Shown here one piece after another: positions 36,815 through 45,937 of a DNA stretch of 64,000 nucleotides; position 1 is the first letter of the stretch, and each line of letters opens with the position of its first letter. A program made the position numbers and the translations under genes. The DNA is from UBA1388 sp964555515 (GTDB lineage Bacteria > Patescibacteriota > Microgenomatia > UBA1400 > PJMF01). The notes below the pieces were generated by a model. It was not told the DNA's origin. It ran no database searches and was given only the letters and a program-made list of their open reading frames with translations. The DNA is taken from NCBI GenBank assembly GCA_964555515.1, contig CAZKSJ010000002.1:12416-76415 (forward strand), in the 5' to 3' direction.

Positions 36815-38146
36815 TCAGCTTTCAATCACCTTTAGGCGTGGTAAAGCAGAACTGATTGACTTGCGCTCTTTTTTTCGCTTGACAAAGACGTATAACAAGC
36901 AAAGTCCTGCGGGTAACCAAGTAGTTAATTGTTGGTGCCATAACACGTTCCCCTCAAACCCACCAGCCAATATCCAAGGAGCATAGCGCCAGAGTGAACT
37001 GAGCGATAAGACCAACATCAACTGTGACCAACGTTCAAACTTGATTAAAGGTAACCAAATTAACGGCCAAATCAAATACCAAGGATGGAATTGTTGAGAA
37101 CGCGTTGTTAATAAAGGTAGGAACATCAAGACAGAAGCGATTAAGGGTAGTTTTGTGAGTAGCTTGTGGTCTAACCAATCAACCATGATTGTTTGGTATT
37201 TCTGGGGAATTATGGATAAGTGCCCGATCTGCGTTCGTTTAAAAATGTTTATTAGCACCAACTTTTCTAGCAAAATCAGGGTAACCAGGGGCAACAATAT
37301 TAGGGTGGCGTATTTGATGCTCACCGACAATAATAGCAAGCCAACCCCCAACATCATTGGTCGGAAAAGCTGGCTATTGATCGTCTTAATATTAGTCAAC
37401 ACCACTAAGCCAGCCATGGCGGGCACCATCATCCACAGATCATTGTGGGAATTGCCGATCACCTCAATCACCACTAGGGGATTTAGAAAAAATAAGGCTA
37501 GTTGCCAAACTTTTAAGCTTTGACCAGTCCATGCCTTGGCAGCCAATAACACCACCCAGAGCGCGACGAGTAAACTAAGTAAACTGAAGAATCGAAAAGC
37601 GAACCAAGAAGTAATAAATTTTCCCCCGCCAAGCAGGTATGGCAACAATGATAATGCGGTCCAACCATACCCATATGGAGCTGGTGTATGGGTATTGTGC
37701 ATGAACCTCGTCCAGTCGTCTGCCACAAAATTGAGGGCCACTACCTGGTGAGGATCTGCACCATACACCAAGACCATTTTGGCATTAAATATGTAATTAA
37801 AGACATCATGAGAGAGAGCGTTATAAGCAAATAATAACGGCAAAATTAGTAAAACATAAAAACCGATCATTTTTGGCTGAAAAGTGAGGTTTACCAGCTC
37901 CTTCCTCCTGAATATCACCGCCAAAGACAAAAAAATCACAAACCAAAGTGTGGTAATCAGCAAATATCCCTGGGTGAGCAGCACACTATTATGAAAGAAA
38001 GTCTGCCACATCCAAGTTTGAAACTGCCAGTAGATGGGATGGTTAATTAAAACCAAGTTTGGATCGACCAATCCATAAGTAAGCAGCGCATACAACAAAC
38101 CGCACAAAAAGTATGCGGATAACAACATTTTTAGTGAAAGTCTCAT
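36815..38146 (-). CDS. Polytopic membrane mannosyltransferase-like protein (GT-C fold)
   Basis: 443 aa, nearly all hydrophobic, with 11-13 helices. SHDVFNYIFNAKMVLVYG in the first outer loop, NPLVVIEVIGNSHND in the middle and QFHPWYLIWPL near the end resemble the MptA/GT87-type polyprenyl-phosphomannose-dependent mannosyltransferases. The family assignment rests on these loops only. It starts 2 nt after the stop of the ALG5-like gene, so it is probably supplied by that enzyme. It ends the second glycan operon; the 126-nt spacer to the ArnT-like gene start shows no terminator. Confidence 0.65.
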   Translation of the reverse strand: MRLSLKMLLSAYFLCGLLYALLTYGLVDPNLVLINHPIYWQFQTWMWQTFFHNSVLLTQGYLLITTLWFVIFLSLAVIFRRKELVNLTFQPKMIGFYVLLILPLLFAYNALSHDVFNYIFNAKMVLVYGADPHQVVALNFVADDWTRFMHNTHTPAPYGYGWTALSLLPYLLGGGKFITSWFAFRFFSLLSLLVALWVVLLAAKAWTGQSLKVWQLALFFLNPLVVIEVIGNSHNDLWMMVPAMAGLVVLTNIKTINSQLFRPMMLGVGLLLLSVSIKYATLILLPLVTLILLEKLVLINIFKRTQIGHLSIIPQKYQTIMVDWLDHKLLTKLPLIASVLMFLPLLTTRSQQFHPWYLIWPLIWLPLIKFERWSQLMLVLSLSSLWRYAPWILAGGFEGNVLWHQQLTTWLPAGLCLLYVFVKRKKERKSISSALPRLKVIES

Positions 38147-38148
38147 AA

Positions 38149-38925
38149 TTAATTCGAAGCCCGATAAGCGCCTTGAAAATCCGAAATCCGAATTTTTAAA
38201 ATATCCCTTAACATGCGCAGCGAATCTTTGATGGGACTGACTCGATTTGTCTCAGTGTGTTTCCAGATGATTGGCACTTCTTTAATTTTAAACTTAAACT
38301 TTCTGGCGAGGTATAGTAACTCTACGTCAAAAGCACCGGTAAACGCATCTGTTCTAAGTTTTTGCTCACCATAAACACGCAACGAGTTAAACAATTTTTC
38401 AGTCGCAGCGGCTGAAAATAACTTAAAACCACATTGGGTATCATCAATTCCTGGCACAGCCATCAACTGCACTAACAAATTAAACCCTCGACCCATAATA
38501 TGGCGGTATAATGGCTCCTTATCTCTTCTAGCACCCTTGATTTCCCGTGAGCCAATCACTACCTCATAATCCTGCTTAGCGTATGTAAACAAATTTTCAA
38601 CTTCAGAAAGCGGGGTAGACTGATCAAAATCAGTAAACAAGCGCCATACACCCCTGGCTTCAAGCATGCCTGCCTTGACGGTGGGAGCTTTGCCGGCATG
38701 AATGTTTCTCAGTAAATACACGTTGGGATACTGACCAGCATATTTTGATAACTCTTCCAGAGTTTTATCGGTTGAACCATCGTCGCTAAAAATCACCTCC
38801 CACTCATAGTCCTGCTTCTGCAAGTATCCAAGCAGTTGTTCAATGACGCCTCTTTCAAGGTTTTTTTGCTCATTATAAGAGGGAATCACCACTGATAGAA
38901 ATGGCTGCTTCATGCTCTTCATCAT
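38149..38925 (-). CDS. Polyprenyl-phosphate glycosyltransferase, ALG5-like GT2
   Basis: 258-aa GT2 protein like dolichyl-phosphate beta-glucosyltransferase. Motifs: LSVVIPSYNEQKNL, VIFSDDGSTDKT, HAGKAPTVKAGML, the metal site LFTDFDQSTP, VIGSREIKGA and DDTQCGFKLF. There is no C-terminal helix, unlike eukaryotic ALG5. Expected to make a polyprenyl-phosphate sugar that GT-C enzymes then use outside. The start overlaps the stop of the upstream GT-C gene as ATGA. Confidence 0.87.
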   Translation of the reverse strand: MMKSMKQPFLSVVIPSYNEQKNLERGVIEQLLGYLQKQDYEWEVIFSDDGSTDKTLEELSKYAGQYPNVYLLRNIHAGKAPTVKAGMLEARGVWRLFTDFDQSTPLSEVENLFTYAKQDYEVVIGSREIKGARRDKEPLYRHIMGRGFNLLVQLMAVPGIDDTQCGFKLFSAAATEKLFNSLRVYGEQKLRTDAFTGAFDVELLYLARKFKFKIKEVPIIWKHTETNRVSPIKDSLRMLRDILKIRISDFQGAYRASN

Positions 38926-40463
38926 ACCTCACCTTCTGCTGATTGACCACGTTTTTCTAAAATCATTACTTCGGTGCCGTTGGAGAGCTGAAATTTTGTC
39001 AATGACTGACTTGGACCGAACGTGACAATCTCATAGATTGGCAGAGCTAACGGGTCTTCTGCTACTCGTTCTTCATCAATGATAACTAGTTTTTTCGCCC
39101 TAGCATGTTCTTCCGGTGAAAGAGGTGATTTATCAGGAATTGTATGTAAATAATATCGATAATTCATGCCATACAAGTCTTTAGAAGATGATAATAAAAT
39201 TAAGGTGTAATTCTCGCCAGCATCTATGCGAGCATGAATGGCAGCCGCTGCTTCCGATAATTGATTGATCGTTGGTCCAGACGGTTGAAAGCTATATTGG
39301 CCAACGTTATATCTTAAATAAAACACCAGAAAACCGACAAAGATGATCAAATTTAGTTTGTGAAGCTTGATTAGCTGATCAAATACATAACCAAATAGCA
39401 AAAACGTCGCTGGAAATAAATAGGCGATGTAGTGATCGAAGACTGAGTGTTGATAAAAACTCAAACCCAATACACCCACCAATAACCAGACAATCACGAC
39501 TATCACACCTGCTTGTGGCTGGTGTTTTTTGTGATCGCGATAAACAAATAAGCCAGTCAATAATATCGTGATGAGCAACAAAAGGGAGTTAAGCTGCCGC
39601 TGCTTGCCAATCGTGAACTCAAATAAAACGTGCATCGCCCGCCCGTGAGTCTCTCTAATCACCGTCTCCAAACCGCCCAATCTTTGCTCTGCTTGAGTAA
39701 AATTTTGGTCACTCGTGAGCAATGATCCCAACGCCTTGAAATTAGTCCAATCATGCTTAAAATCAAACAATAGTAAAGGCACAAACGAGATCACTAAAAT
39801 GGCCAGCGCACCGATGGTAGGCATGACTAATGGCTGCAGCTTTTTTGATCGAAACCTTTGCCCAAAACTAATCAACCAAATTACCACTGCCGCCGCTCCA
39901 GCCAAAATCGTCACATAATGCAGTTGCAACAATATTGCAAATAATAACCCAACCAACAACCAATATTTTGGATTTTTTTGCCAGGCTAAATATGTGGCAT
40001 ACATCATTGCTAGAGAAACAAAAGGTGCCAAATTAGGATTCCAACTAAATCTACTTAAGGAAATTGCCACCACCGAGAAAGTCATCAATAACCCGGCGAT
40101 GAGTCCAGCTCTTTCACCCACCAGCTTTCTGCCCCATAAGTACAATCCAAGTACCGTTGCCACCCCAAATATAGCCATAGCAAAAGCTGGACCCAACGGA
40201 CTGGGATAGGAAAGCCACAAAAAAGGCAACATAAAATAATAGTAAAATGGCCCCAAATACATGTTGCCAACACTAGTGACGGGACCAATAAAAACTAGGT
40301 CACCTTCTTGAAATATCTTCGCAACAATTAAAGCATCTCTGCCCTGATCGCCCAAAAAATGTAAAGAACCAGGTAAATTCCACACCCGCAGACCAAGCGC
40401 AATCGCTGCCAAGATGACTAAGATCAATCTCTCTCTAGTAATTTTGATGGGCAAGTTTCTCAT
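38922..40463 (-). CDS. Polytopic GT-C glycosyltransferase (GT39-like)
   Basis: 513-aa membrane protein with about 11 helices. First-loop motif HFLGDQGRDALIVAKIF, then FIGPVTSVGNMYLGPFYYYF; this is the same pattern as the protein at 31680, and the two are paralogues. The C-terminal ~100 residues are soluble. Its genes on both sides make polyprenyl-phosphate sugars (ALG5-like downstream, DPM-like upstream), which fits a GT-C enzyme that consumes them. Spacing to the upstream gene is 12 nt. Confidence 0.82.
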   Translation of the reverse strand: MRNLPIKITRERLILVILAAIALGLRVWNLPGSLHFLGDQGRDALIVAKIFQEGDLVFIGPVTSVGNMYLGPFYYYFMLPFLWLSYPSPLGPAFAMAIFGVATVLGLYLWGRKLVGERAGLIAGLLMTFSVVAISLSRFSWNPNLAPFVSLAMMYATYLAWQKNPKYWLLVGLLFAILLQLHYVTILAGAAAVVIWLISFGQRFRSKKLQPLVMPTIGALAILVISFVPLLLFDFKHDWTNFKALGSLLTSDQNFTQAEQRLGGLETVIRETHGRAMHVLFEFTIGKQRQLNSLLLLITILLTGLFVYRDHKKHQPQAGVIVVIVWLLVGVLGLSFYQHSVFDHYIAYLFPATFLLFGYVFDQLIKLHKLNLIIFVGFLVFYLRYNVGQYSFQPSGPTINQLSEAAAAIHARIDAGENYTLILLSSSKDLYGMNYRYYLHTIPDKSPLSPEEHARAKKLVIIDEERVAEDPLALPIYEIVTFGPSQSLTKFQLSNGTEVMILEKRGQSAEGEV

Positions 40464-40475
40464 AGCAAATGGCGT

Positions 40476-41675
40476 TCAATGCTGCTTGCCGCGTTCCTTC
40501 CAGATGAATTTGTTGTAGGCAAAAAAGTTCCAGAAGAGCCCTAAGACTATTCCGATCATGACGTATAAAGTACCGCTATCAAAAGTAAAAGCCAAAGGCC
40601 AACTGAAGTTGAAAATCGCAAATATGCCAAAAATTCTTTCTCCGAAAAAAGCGACTAATAATTGAATGAGAATTGAACCTGCCGAGGTCACATTAAACTG
40701 CAGGAACTTAGCTGGTAACTGCGCAAGCGGTAATTTTCTGTCAGCAAAAGTCCACATGTTGTTGAGCGCAAAGTTGCTCCCAATCGCCACTTCAATGCTT
40801 AAAAATGTCGCGACTAAGTAATTGGTGACGGCAAAGAAACTGAAGACTGGCAAAATATATCTAAACAACTGCAAACTAAGTAACTGCACCACTGTCCCAG
40901 TGCCCCCAACAACTAAAAATTTAAAGACTCGATGATTCAAGATTTCTTGAATTCTCACTCTAAAAATAAACAGTAGGGTGTTTTTGATATATTCAGGCCC
41001 CAATTTTGACTCTCCCTCTGTCCGGTCAACAAACTGAAAAGGTACTTCTCTAATATCAAAGCCTGCCTTCACGGCTGAATAGAGAAACCCAATCTGGAAA
41101 GTGTAACCAAAAAACTGAGCAGAATCCAACTTATCATGAACCGTTTGATATACTTTTTTAGAAATTGCCCGATAGCCGGTAGTCCAGTCCCGAATTGAGA
41201 AGTTTGTTAAAACCGCCATAATGATCCAATTGCCCACCACACTTAAGAGCTTGCGATGAAAACCCCAGTTTTTGGGGATGCCTCCGCCAGGAATATAGCG
41301 AGAGCCGAGCACCATGTCGGCACCGTTGTCGATCTCTGCTAAGAAGTCAGGAATTTTTGTGGGGTCATGTGAGAGGTCGGCATCAAACTCAAAAATCACA
41401 TCTGCTTGTAGATGATTAAAAGCTTCTGCCATGCCTTTTAGGTATGCCCCACCCAAGCCAGATTTTTTTTGATTGACTAAAAGATGAACATTTTTATAAC
41501 GCTTAGCTAACTCCTCAACTAGCTGATATGTTTTATCTGGCGAAGTGTCATCCACCACCAAGATACCCATTTGCCAATGATCAATTTTGGCAAATACTTC
41601 CAACAATCTTTTGATGACTCTTTCAATGTTGGCTCGTTCATTGTAGGTGGGAATAACGACAATCGCTCGTTTCAT
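40476..41675 (-). CDS. Polyprenyl-phosphate mannosyltransferase (DPM-like) fused to GtrA
   Basis: 399-aa two-domain protein. The N-terminal GT2 domain (about 1-235) has IVVIPTYNERANIE, ILVVDDTSPDKT, GLGGAYLKGM, the metal site IFEFDADLSHDP, VLGSRYIPGG, WTTGYRAI and a final EVPFQFVDRTEGESKL, close to DPM1. The C-terminal part (about 265-395) has four helices of the GtrA family, with FLVVGGTGTVVQLL and a late FFAYNKFIWKE. This fusion is a known arrangement in bacteria and archaea. It likely makes polyprenyl-phosphate mannose and holds or flips it at the membrane. Its start overlaps the gmd stop as ATGA. Confidence 0.9.
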   Translation of the reverse strand: MKRAIVVIPTYNERANIERVIKRLLEVFAKIDHWQMGILVVDDTSPDKTYQLVEELAKRYKNVHLLVNQKKSGLGGAYLKGMAEAFNHLQADVIFEFDADLSHDPTKIPDFLAEIDNGADMVLGSRYIPGGGIPKNWGFHRKLLSVVGNWIIMAVLTNFSIRDWTTGYRAISKKVYQTVHDKLDSAQFFGYTFQIGFLYSAVKAGFDIREVPFQFVDRTEGESKLGPEYIKNTLLFIFRVRIQEILNHRVFKFLVVGGTGTVVQLLSLQLFRYILPVFSFFAVTNYLVATFLSIEVAIGSNFALNNMWTFADRKLPLAQLPAKFLQFNVTSAGSILIQLLVAFFGERIFGIFAIFNFSWPLAFTFDSGTLYVMIGIVLGLFWNFFAYNKFIWKERGKQH

Positions 41676-42649
41676 GCTTGCCCTTTTTGCTCTGCTGCCA
41701 GTTCAGCTTCTACCATTATTTTCACCAATTCTTCAAAGTTTGTCTTAGGTTCCCAACCCAGTTTTTGCTTAGCTTTACTAGGATCGCCAATCAGCAGATC
41801 AACTTCTGCCGGACGATCATATTTAGGATTGTGCTGATATACCTCTTCCCAATTGGCGATACCAGCCACCTGACAAGCTTTTTCCAAAAAATCCCGCACT
41901 GAGTGAGTCTGGCCAGTCGCAACAACGAAGTCTTCCGCCTTCTCCTGCTGCATCATTAACCACATGGCTTCCACATAATCTTTGGCATAACCCCAGTCGC
42001 GCTTTGATTCAAGGTTACCCAGCTCAACGTGTTGCTGCTTGCCAAGCTTAACTCTAGCCACACCATTAGCAATTTTTCTGGTGACAAATTCTAAGCCGCG
42101 ACGGGGCGATTCGTGATTGAACAAAATCCCAGAAACAGCGAACAAGTCATAAGATTCGCGGTAGTTGACGGTGATCCAGTGACCGTATACTTTGGCAACT
42201 CCATAGGGAGATCTGGGGTAAAAAGAAGTATTTTCGTTCTGGGGCACTTCGCGCACTTTGCCAAACATTTCACTGGAACTAGCTTGATAAAATCGAGTAT
42301 GCGGTGACGCCAAACGGACTGCTTCCAACATTCTCACCACGCCGAGTGCCGTAAACTCACCTGTGAGGACGGGTTGTTCCCAACTTGTCTGCACAAATGA
42401 CTGGGCGGCTAAGTTGTAGAACTCGTCTGGTTGAATGTCTTTTAAGGCGAAAGTAACTGAGTGTTGATCAATTAAATCACCAGAAACTAGTTCAAGGTTG
42501 GGGTGATGAATAAGGTGTTCAATTCTAGCAAAGTTTTGGGTACTCGTGCGCCGAGTTAATCCATAAACTTGGTAGCCTTTGTCGAGTAATAATTCTGCCA
42601 AATAAGAACCATCTTGACCGGTAATACCAGTGATAAAAGCTTTTTTCAT
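41672..42649 (-). CDS. gmd: GDP-mannose 4,6-dehydratase
   Basis: Extended SDR enzyme making GDP-4-keto-6-deoxy-mannose. Family features: ITGITGQDGSYLAELLL at the NADP site, GLTRRTST, FYNLAAQSFVQTSW, ASSSEMFGKV with the catalytic Ser/Glu, YPRSPYGVAKVYGHW with YxxxK, ILFNHESPRRG and RDWGYAKDYVEAMW. 325 aa, slightly short of the usual 340-370. GGAGAG stands just before the ATG at 42649, which overlaps the rmd stop as ATGA. Confidence 0.95.
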   Translation of the reverse strand: MKKAFITGITGQDGSYLAELLLDKGYQVYGLTRRTSTQNFARIEHLIHHPNLELVSGDLIDQHSVTFALKDIQPDEFYNLAAQSFVQTSWEQPVLTGEFTALGVVRMLEAVRLASPHTRFYQASSSEMFGKVREVPQNENTSFYPRSPYGVAKVYGHWITVNYRESYDLFAVSGILFNHESPRRGLEFVTRKIANGVARVKLGKQQHVELGNLESKRDWGYAKDYVEAMWLMMQQEKAEDFVVATGQTHSVRDFLEKACQVAGIANWEEVYQHNPKYDRPAEVDLLIGDPSKAKQKLGWEPKTNFEELVKIMVEAELAAEQKGQA

Positions 42650-43602
42650 TTTTCTCTCCAATACATTATTACCTGAGCCAATGTTTCTGACAAACTGAAT
42701 TTTGGTTGCCAGCCGAGCTGCTTAATTTTCCGATTGTTGGCAATCACCACAGGGATATCTATAGGTCTGTCTTTACTCGGGTCATGCTCAACCTTAATTT
42801 CGTGATCTGCAAGCTTAATCAGTTGATCAAGCACGGTTTGTACAGACACTCCTTCGCCGCTACCAATGTTATAAGACTCACCAACCACACCTTTTTCCAT
42901 CAACAACATATAAGCTTTGACCACATCTCTCACATCAGAAAAATCCCTGACGGCACTCAAATTGCCCACTTTAATGCTGCTTTGCTCTCCTCGCTCTACT
43001 TTCACAATCTGCTCAGCAAAAGCTGGAATCGCAAAGGCGGTTGTTTGTCTAGGACCCAAGTGATTAAAAGGTCTGGCATGAATAATTTGTAGATCATAAG
43101 AACGCACGTAGGCAGCTGCGAGCATTTCCTGCGCTACTTTAGAAACTGCATATGGATTAACCGGCCGAAAAGGATGAGATTCATCAATCGGAATCTCTTC
43201 TTCTGTTAAACTTTCTCCATAGGCGTCTGCCGAACCAATACTCAACGTTCTGGCCTGGGGACAATGTACTTTGATGGCTTGAAGAACATTTAGCTGCAAA
43301 TTTAAGTTGTTCTGCATCACTTGTGCAGCTTTCTCAAAACTATCACCGGCACTGGCAAAGGCGGCCAAGTTATAGACCTCCGTAGGTGAGAGCGCCTTCA
43401 TCAGCTCTGAAGTCGCCGCATAATCGGTTAAATCAACCTGATGAAAGCGCTCTTCAGGTAGCATGCCCTGCATGTAATTGGGCAGATCACCAAAATTGGT
43501 GGTATGAATCTCTAGCTCTGGGTCGGCTTTCAACTCTTCAATCAAGTGAGAACCCGCGAAACCGGTGCCGCCAGTGACCAGAACAACTCGTTTATTGTTC
43601 AT
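42646..43602 (-). CDS. rmd: GDP-6-deoxy-D-mannose reductase (RMD-like)
   Basis: SDR enzyme of 318 aa placed to reduce the Gmd product. Motifs: LVTGGTGFAGSHLIEEL, VYNLAAFASAGDSF, SIGSADAYGES with the catalytic Ser, NPYAVSKVAQEML with YxxxK, ARPFNHLGPRQ and RDFSDVRDVVKAY. The set matches RMD, giving GDP-D-rhamnose, better than GDP-fucose synthase. The ATG at 43602 (MNNKRVV) overlaps the end of the upstream dehydrogenase gene by 11 nt; an 8-codon extension would overlap more. Confidence 0.85.
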   Translation of the reverse strand: MNNKRVVLVTGGTGFAGSHLIEELKADPELEIHTTNFGDLPNYMQGMLPEERFHQVDLTDYAATSELMKALSPTEVYNLAAFASAGDSFEKAAQVMQNNLNLQLNVLQAIKVHCPQARTLSIGSADAYGESLTEEEIPIDESHPFRPVNPYAVSKVAQEMLAAAYVRSYDLQIIHARPFNHLGPRQTTAFAIPAFAEQIVKVERGEQSSIKVGNLSAVRDFSDVRDVVKAYMLLMEKGVVGESYNIGSGEGVSVQTVLDQLIKLADHEIKVEHDPSKDRPIDIPVVIANNRKIKQLGWQPKFSLSETLAQVIMYWREK

Positions 43603-44902
43603 GAACGTTGCCTCTCCCAATACCAATATATTTAAATCCCCACGCTTCTACCTGGTTTGCCAAAAATTGATTACGCGCATCAATAAACCATTGGTTTTTC
43701 TTGGCATCAACCACCGCACTGTAATCATAGTCCACTATTTCTGGCCACTCAATTAAAGCTAGCACCACATCTGCATGCTGACAGGCCTCGTCAATCGCCT
43801 GATGGAAACTCAAATCGGGATGATTTGGCAGGATCGACTTAGCAGCTACCAAAGCCTTAGGATCATAACCACACACTTTCGCCTGTTGGTCTAACAAAAA
43901 GGGGATGACTTTCAAGCTTGGCGCCTCTCTTAAATCGTCGGTGTGAGGTTTGAAGGATAGTCCCAACACTGCCACCGTCTTACCAGCCCAACCCTCGATC
44001 TGTTCACCAAAATTAGCCATCAACTTGGGGATACGATGCTCATTGAGATCAGAGATTTTGTTGAATAGATTTTCCCCTTCACCAACCTGTCTAGAGTAAT
44101 AAGCCAACTCCTTCACATCTTTGGGGAAACACGAACCACCATAGCCCACTCCCGGATACCAGTAGTGTTTACCAATACGCCGGTCATGACTAATGGCAGC
44201 AATGACTTCTTCGACATCTGCCCCATTTTTCTCACAAAGATCGGCAATTTGATTGATAAACGTAATTCTAGTCGCCAGATAAGCGTTGGCAGCATACTTG
44301 GCCATTTGGGCAGACTCTGGCGACACTTCAATCACCTGACATTTTAGCGGTCGGTGTAGTTCTCGCAAACGATCAAAAACTACGTTCTCTCTGGCTCCCA
44401 CCACTACTCGATCAGGGTGGATGGTATCTTCCACAGCCGAACCTTCTTTTAAGAATTCAGGCATGGCTGCCAAGTGGTACTTCACCTGAGCTGATTGGCT
44501 AATAATTTTATCTAATTTTGGTAATGTACCTGGTGGAACAGTAGATTTGACCGCGACAATGGCATCAGGTTTCAAAAATGGGGCTAATTCCTTGGCTGCA
44601 CTCAATAAGTAAGTTAGGTCAGCTCCACCTTCTTGATTGGAGGGCGTACCCACTGCCAAGATGACTAACTCGCTTTGCTCAATGGCAGTTTTGTAATCGG
44701 TGGTAAAAGTTAAGTTTCCCAACTTTTGTTGTTGTTTCAATAACTTTTCTAATCCTGGTTCGTAAAAAGGCACTTGGTTGTTTTTTAACTTCGCAATTTT
44801 GCGCTCGTCAATGTCTAAGCCAATCACTTTGTTGTCAAAAGAAGCAAAGACTGCGGCGGTTACTACCCCCACAAATCCCGTCCCAATTACCGTCATCTGC
44901 AT
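43592..44902 (-). CDS. ugd: UDP-glucose 6-dehydrogenase
   Basis: NAD-dependent dehydrogenase that oxidises UDP-glucose to UDP-glucuronate, 436 aa. Seen: MTVIGTGFVGVVTAAVFA, the glycine-rich NAD site, YEPGLEKLLK, VAVKSTVPPGT, FLKEGSAVEDTIHPDR, the active-site Cys in GYGGSCFPKDVKEL, and AVLGLSFKPHTDDLREAPS. It is the first gene of the leftward gmd/rmd block. Upstream, TATACT and a GAAAGG stretch shortly before the ATG suggest a promoter with a conventional leader. UDP-mannose or UDP-GlcNAc dehydrogenases share motifs, so the substrate is not fully certain. Confidence 0.9.
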   Translation of the reverse strand: MQMTVIGTGFVGVVTAAVFASFDNKVIGLDIDERKIAKLKNNQVPFYEPGLEKLLKQQQKLGNLTFTTDYKTAIEQSELVILAVGTPSNQEGGADLTYLLSAAKELAPFLKPDAIVAVKSTVPPGTLPKLDKIISQSAQVKYHLAAMPEFLKEGSAVEDTIHPDRVVVGARENVVFDRLRELHRPLKCQVIEVSPESAQMAKYAANAYLATRITFINQIADLCEKNGADVEEVIAAISHDRRIGKHYWYPGVGYGGSCFPKDVKELAYYSRQVGEGENLFNKISDLNEHRIPKLMANFGEQIEGWAGKTVAVLGLSFKPHTDDLREAPSLKVIPFLLDQQAKVCGYDPKALVAAKSILPNHPDLSFHQAIDEACQHADVVLALIEWPEIVDYDYSAVVDAKKNQWFIDARNQFLANQVEAWGFKYIGIGRGNVHEQ

Positions 44903-44934
44903 GAGAAACCTTTCAACTTTTAAGACTAGAACAG

Positions 44935-45888
44935 CTAGTATACCACCGCCCCAGCCTGCAACTCTTCTATCAAATCCACTGGGTCATACCACTGGTAAGC
45001 ATTCAACACCCAGTCCATTAATTGTCTTGTATCAGCATACCGATCTTCGCTAGCTAAAACAACTATGATGAAACGCCTGCCCTGGTCATTGACCGCTGTG
45101 ATCAAGACTTGACCTGCTTCTTCCGTCGTGCCGGTTTTAATACCAATTATCCGACTGTCGTCTTTAAGTAATTGATTGGTGTTGTATAAAATATGTTGCT
45201 GCTTGCCAGTCACATCACTGATTACCGCCGACTGAGAGGCAACTAACTCACTCAAAAATTGATCTTTTAATACTTCCCTAGACAAAATTGCTAAATCACG
45301 CGCAGTTGTTTGATGAAACTGATTGTCAAACCCACTAGGATTGTTGAAAAATGTGTCATTCATCTGTAACCTTTGGGCGGTTTCATTCATCTGCTGTACA
45401 AATGCCTCCTCACCTCCTGGAAAGTTTTCTGCGATGACGGTAGCCGCATCGTTGCCAGATTGAATGATGGCTGCACGTAATAAGTCGTCAATCGTTAGCC
45501 GCTCACCACCAGTCAATCCCACAGTTGTGCCTTGATATTCCGTGTTGCTGGGCACTTGCAAAATCTGTCCGGGGTTAAATGCTTGCCTCGCCACTAAGGC
45601 GGTCATTAACTTGGTGGTAGAAGCCGGCGCAAACAGCGTACTGGCATTCTTTTCAAATAGCTTCGCGCCTGAACGTTCGTCTGTGATATAAACTGCTTGG
45701 GCCGAAGTGACTGGATCCGGCACTGAAGATGATCTAATCGCTACTGGCGCCACTTCCACTTGTGAAATTGTCACTTCAGATTCAACCAACTCATCTAAGC
45801 CTTTAGTTGGCTCAATTGATCGGTACAAAACTAGCAACAACAAAATCACTCCAATTGTAAACAACTGGCGCTTCTTTAAGTTTGGCAC
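44935..45888 (-). CDS. dacA: D-alanyl-D-alanine carboxypeptidase, S11 family (DacA-like)
   Basis: Penicillin-binding protein that trims peptidoglycan side chains outside the membrane; 317 aa. A short basic N-terminus and one helix (about 8-23) act as signal anchor. The catalytic motifs are SxxK in FAPASTTKLMTAL, SxN in IIQSGNDAATV and KTG in GIKTGTTEEAG. The C-terminal PBP5-type stalk is missing. The start is a GTG at 45888 with TACAAT 6 nt upstream. It follows aspS by 49 nt and may have its own promoter. Confidence 0.92.
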   Translation of the reverse strand: MPNLKKRQLFTIGVILLLLVLYRSIEPTKGLDELVESEVTISQVEVAPVAIRSSSVPDPVTSAQAVYITDERSGAKLFEKNASTLFAPASTTKLMTALVARQAFNPGQILQVPSNTEYQGTTVGLTGGERLTIDDLLRAAIIQSGNDAATVIAENFPGGEEAFVQQMNETAQRLQMNDTFFNNPSGFDNQFHQTTARDLAILSREVLKDQFLSELVASQSAVISDVTGKQQHILYNTNQLLKDDSRIIGIKTGTTEEAGQVLITAVNDQGRRFIIVVLASEDRYADTRQLMDWVLNAYQWYDPVDLIEELQAGAVVY

Positions 45889-45894
45889 GTATTT

Positions 45895-45900
45895 ATTGTA
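45895..45900 (-). promoter_or_regulatory. -10 box (TACAAT) 6 nt before the dacA GTG start
   Basis: TACAAT on the minus strand with AAATAC between it and the GTG at 45888. No obvious -35 hexamer. It fits the leaderless pattern seen at several other genes. Confidence 0.45.
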
Positions 45901-45937
45901 TAGAAAATTAGACCAGATATATAGTCCACTCCTGGTT

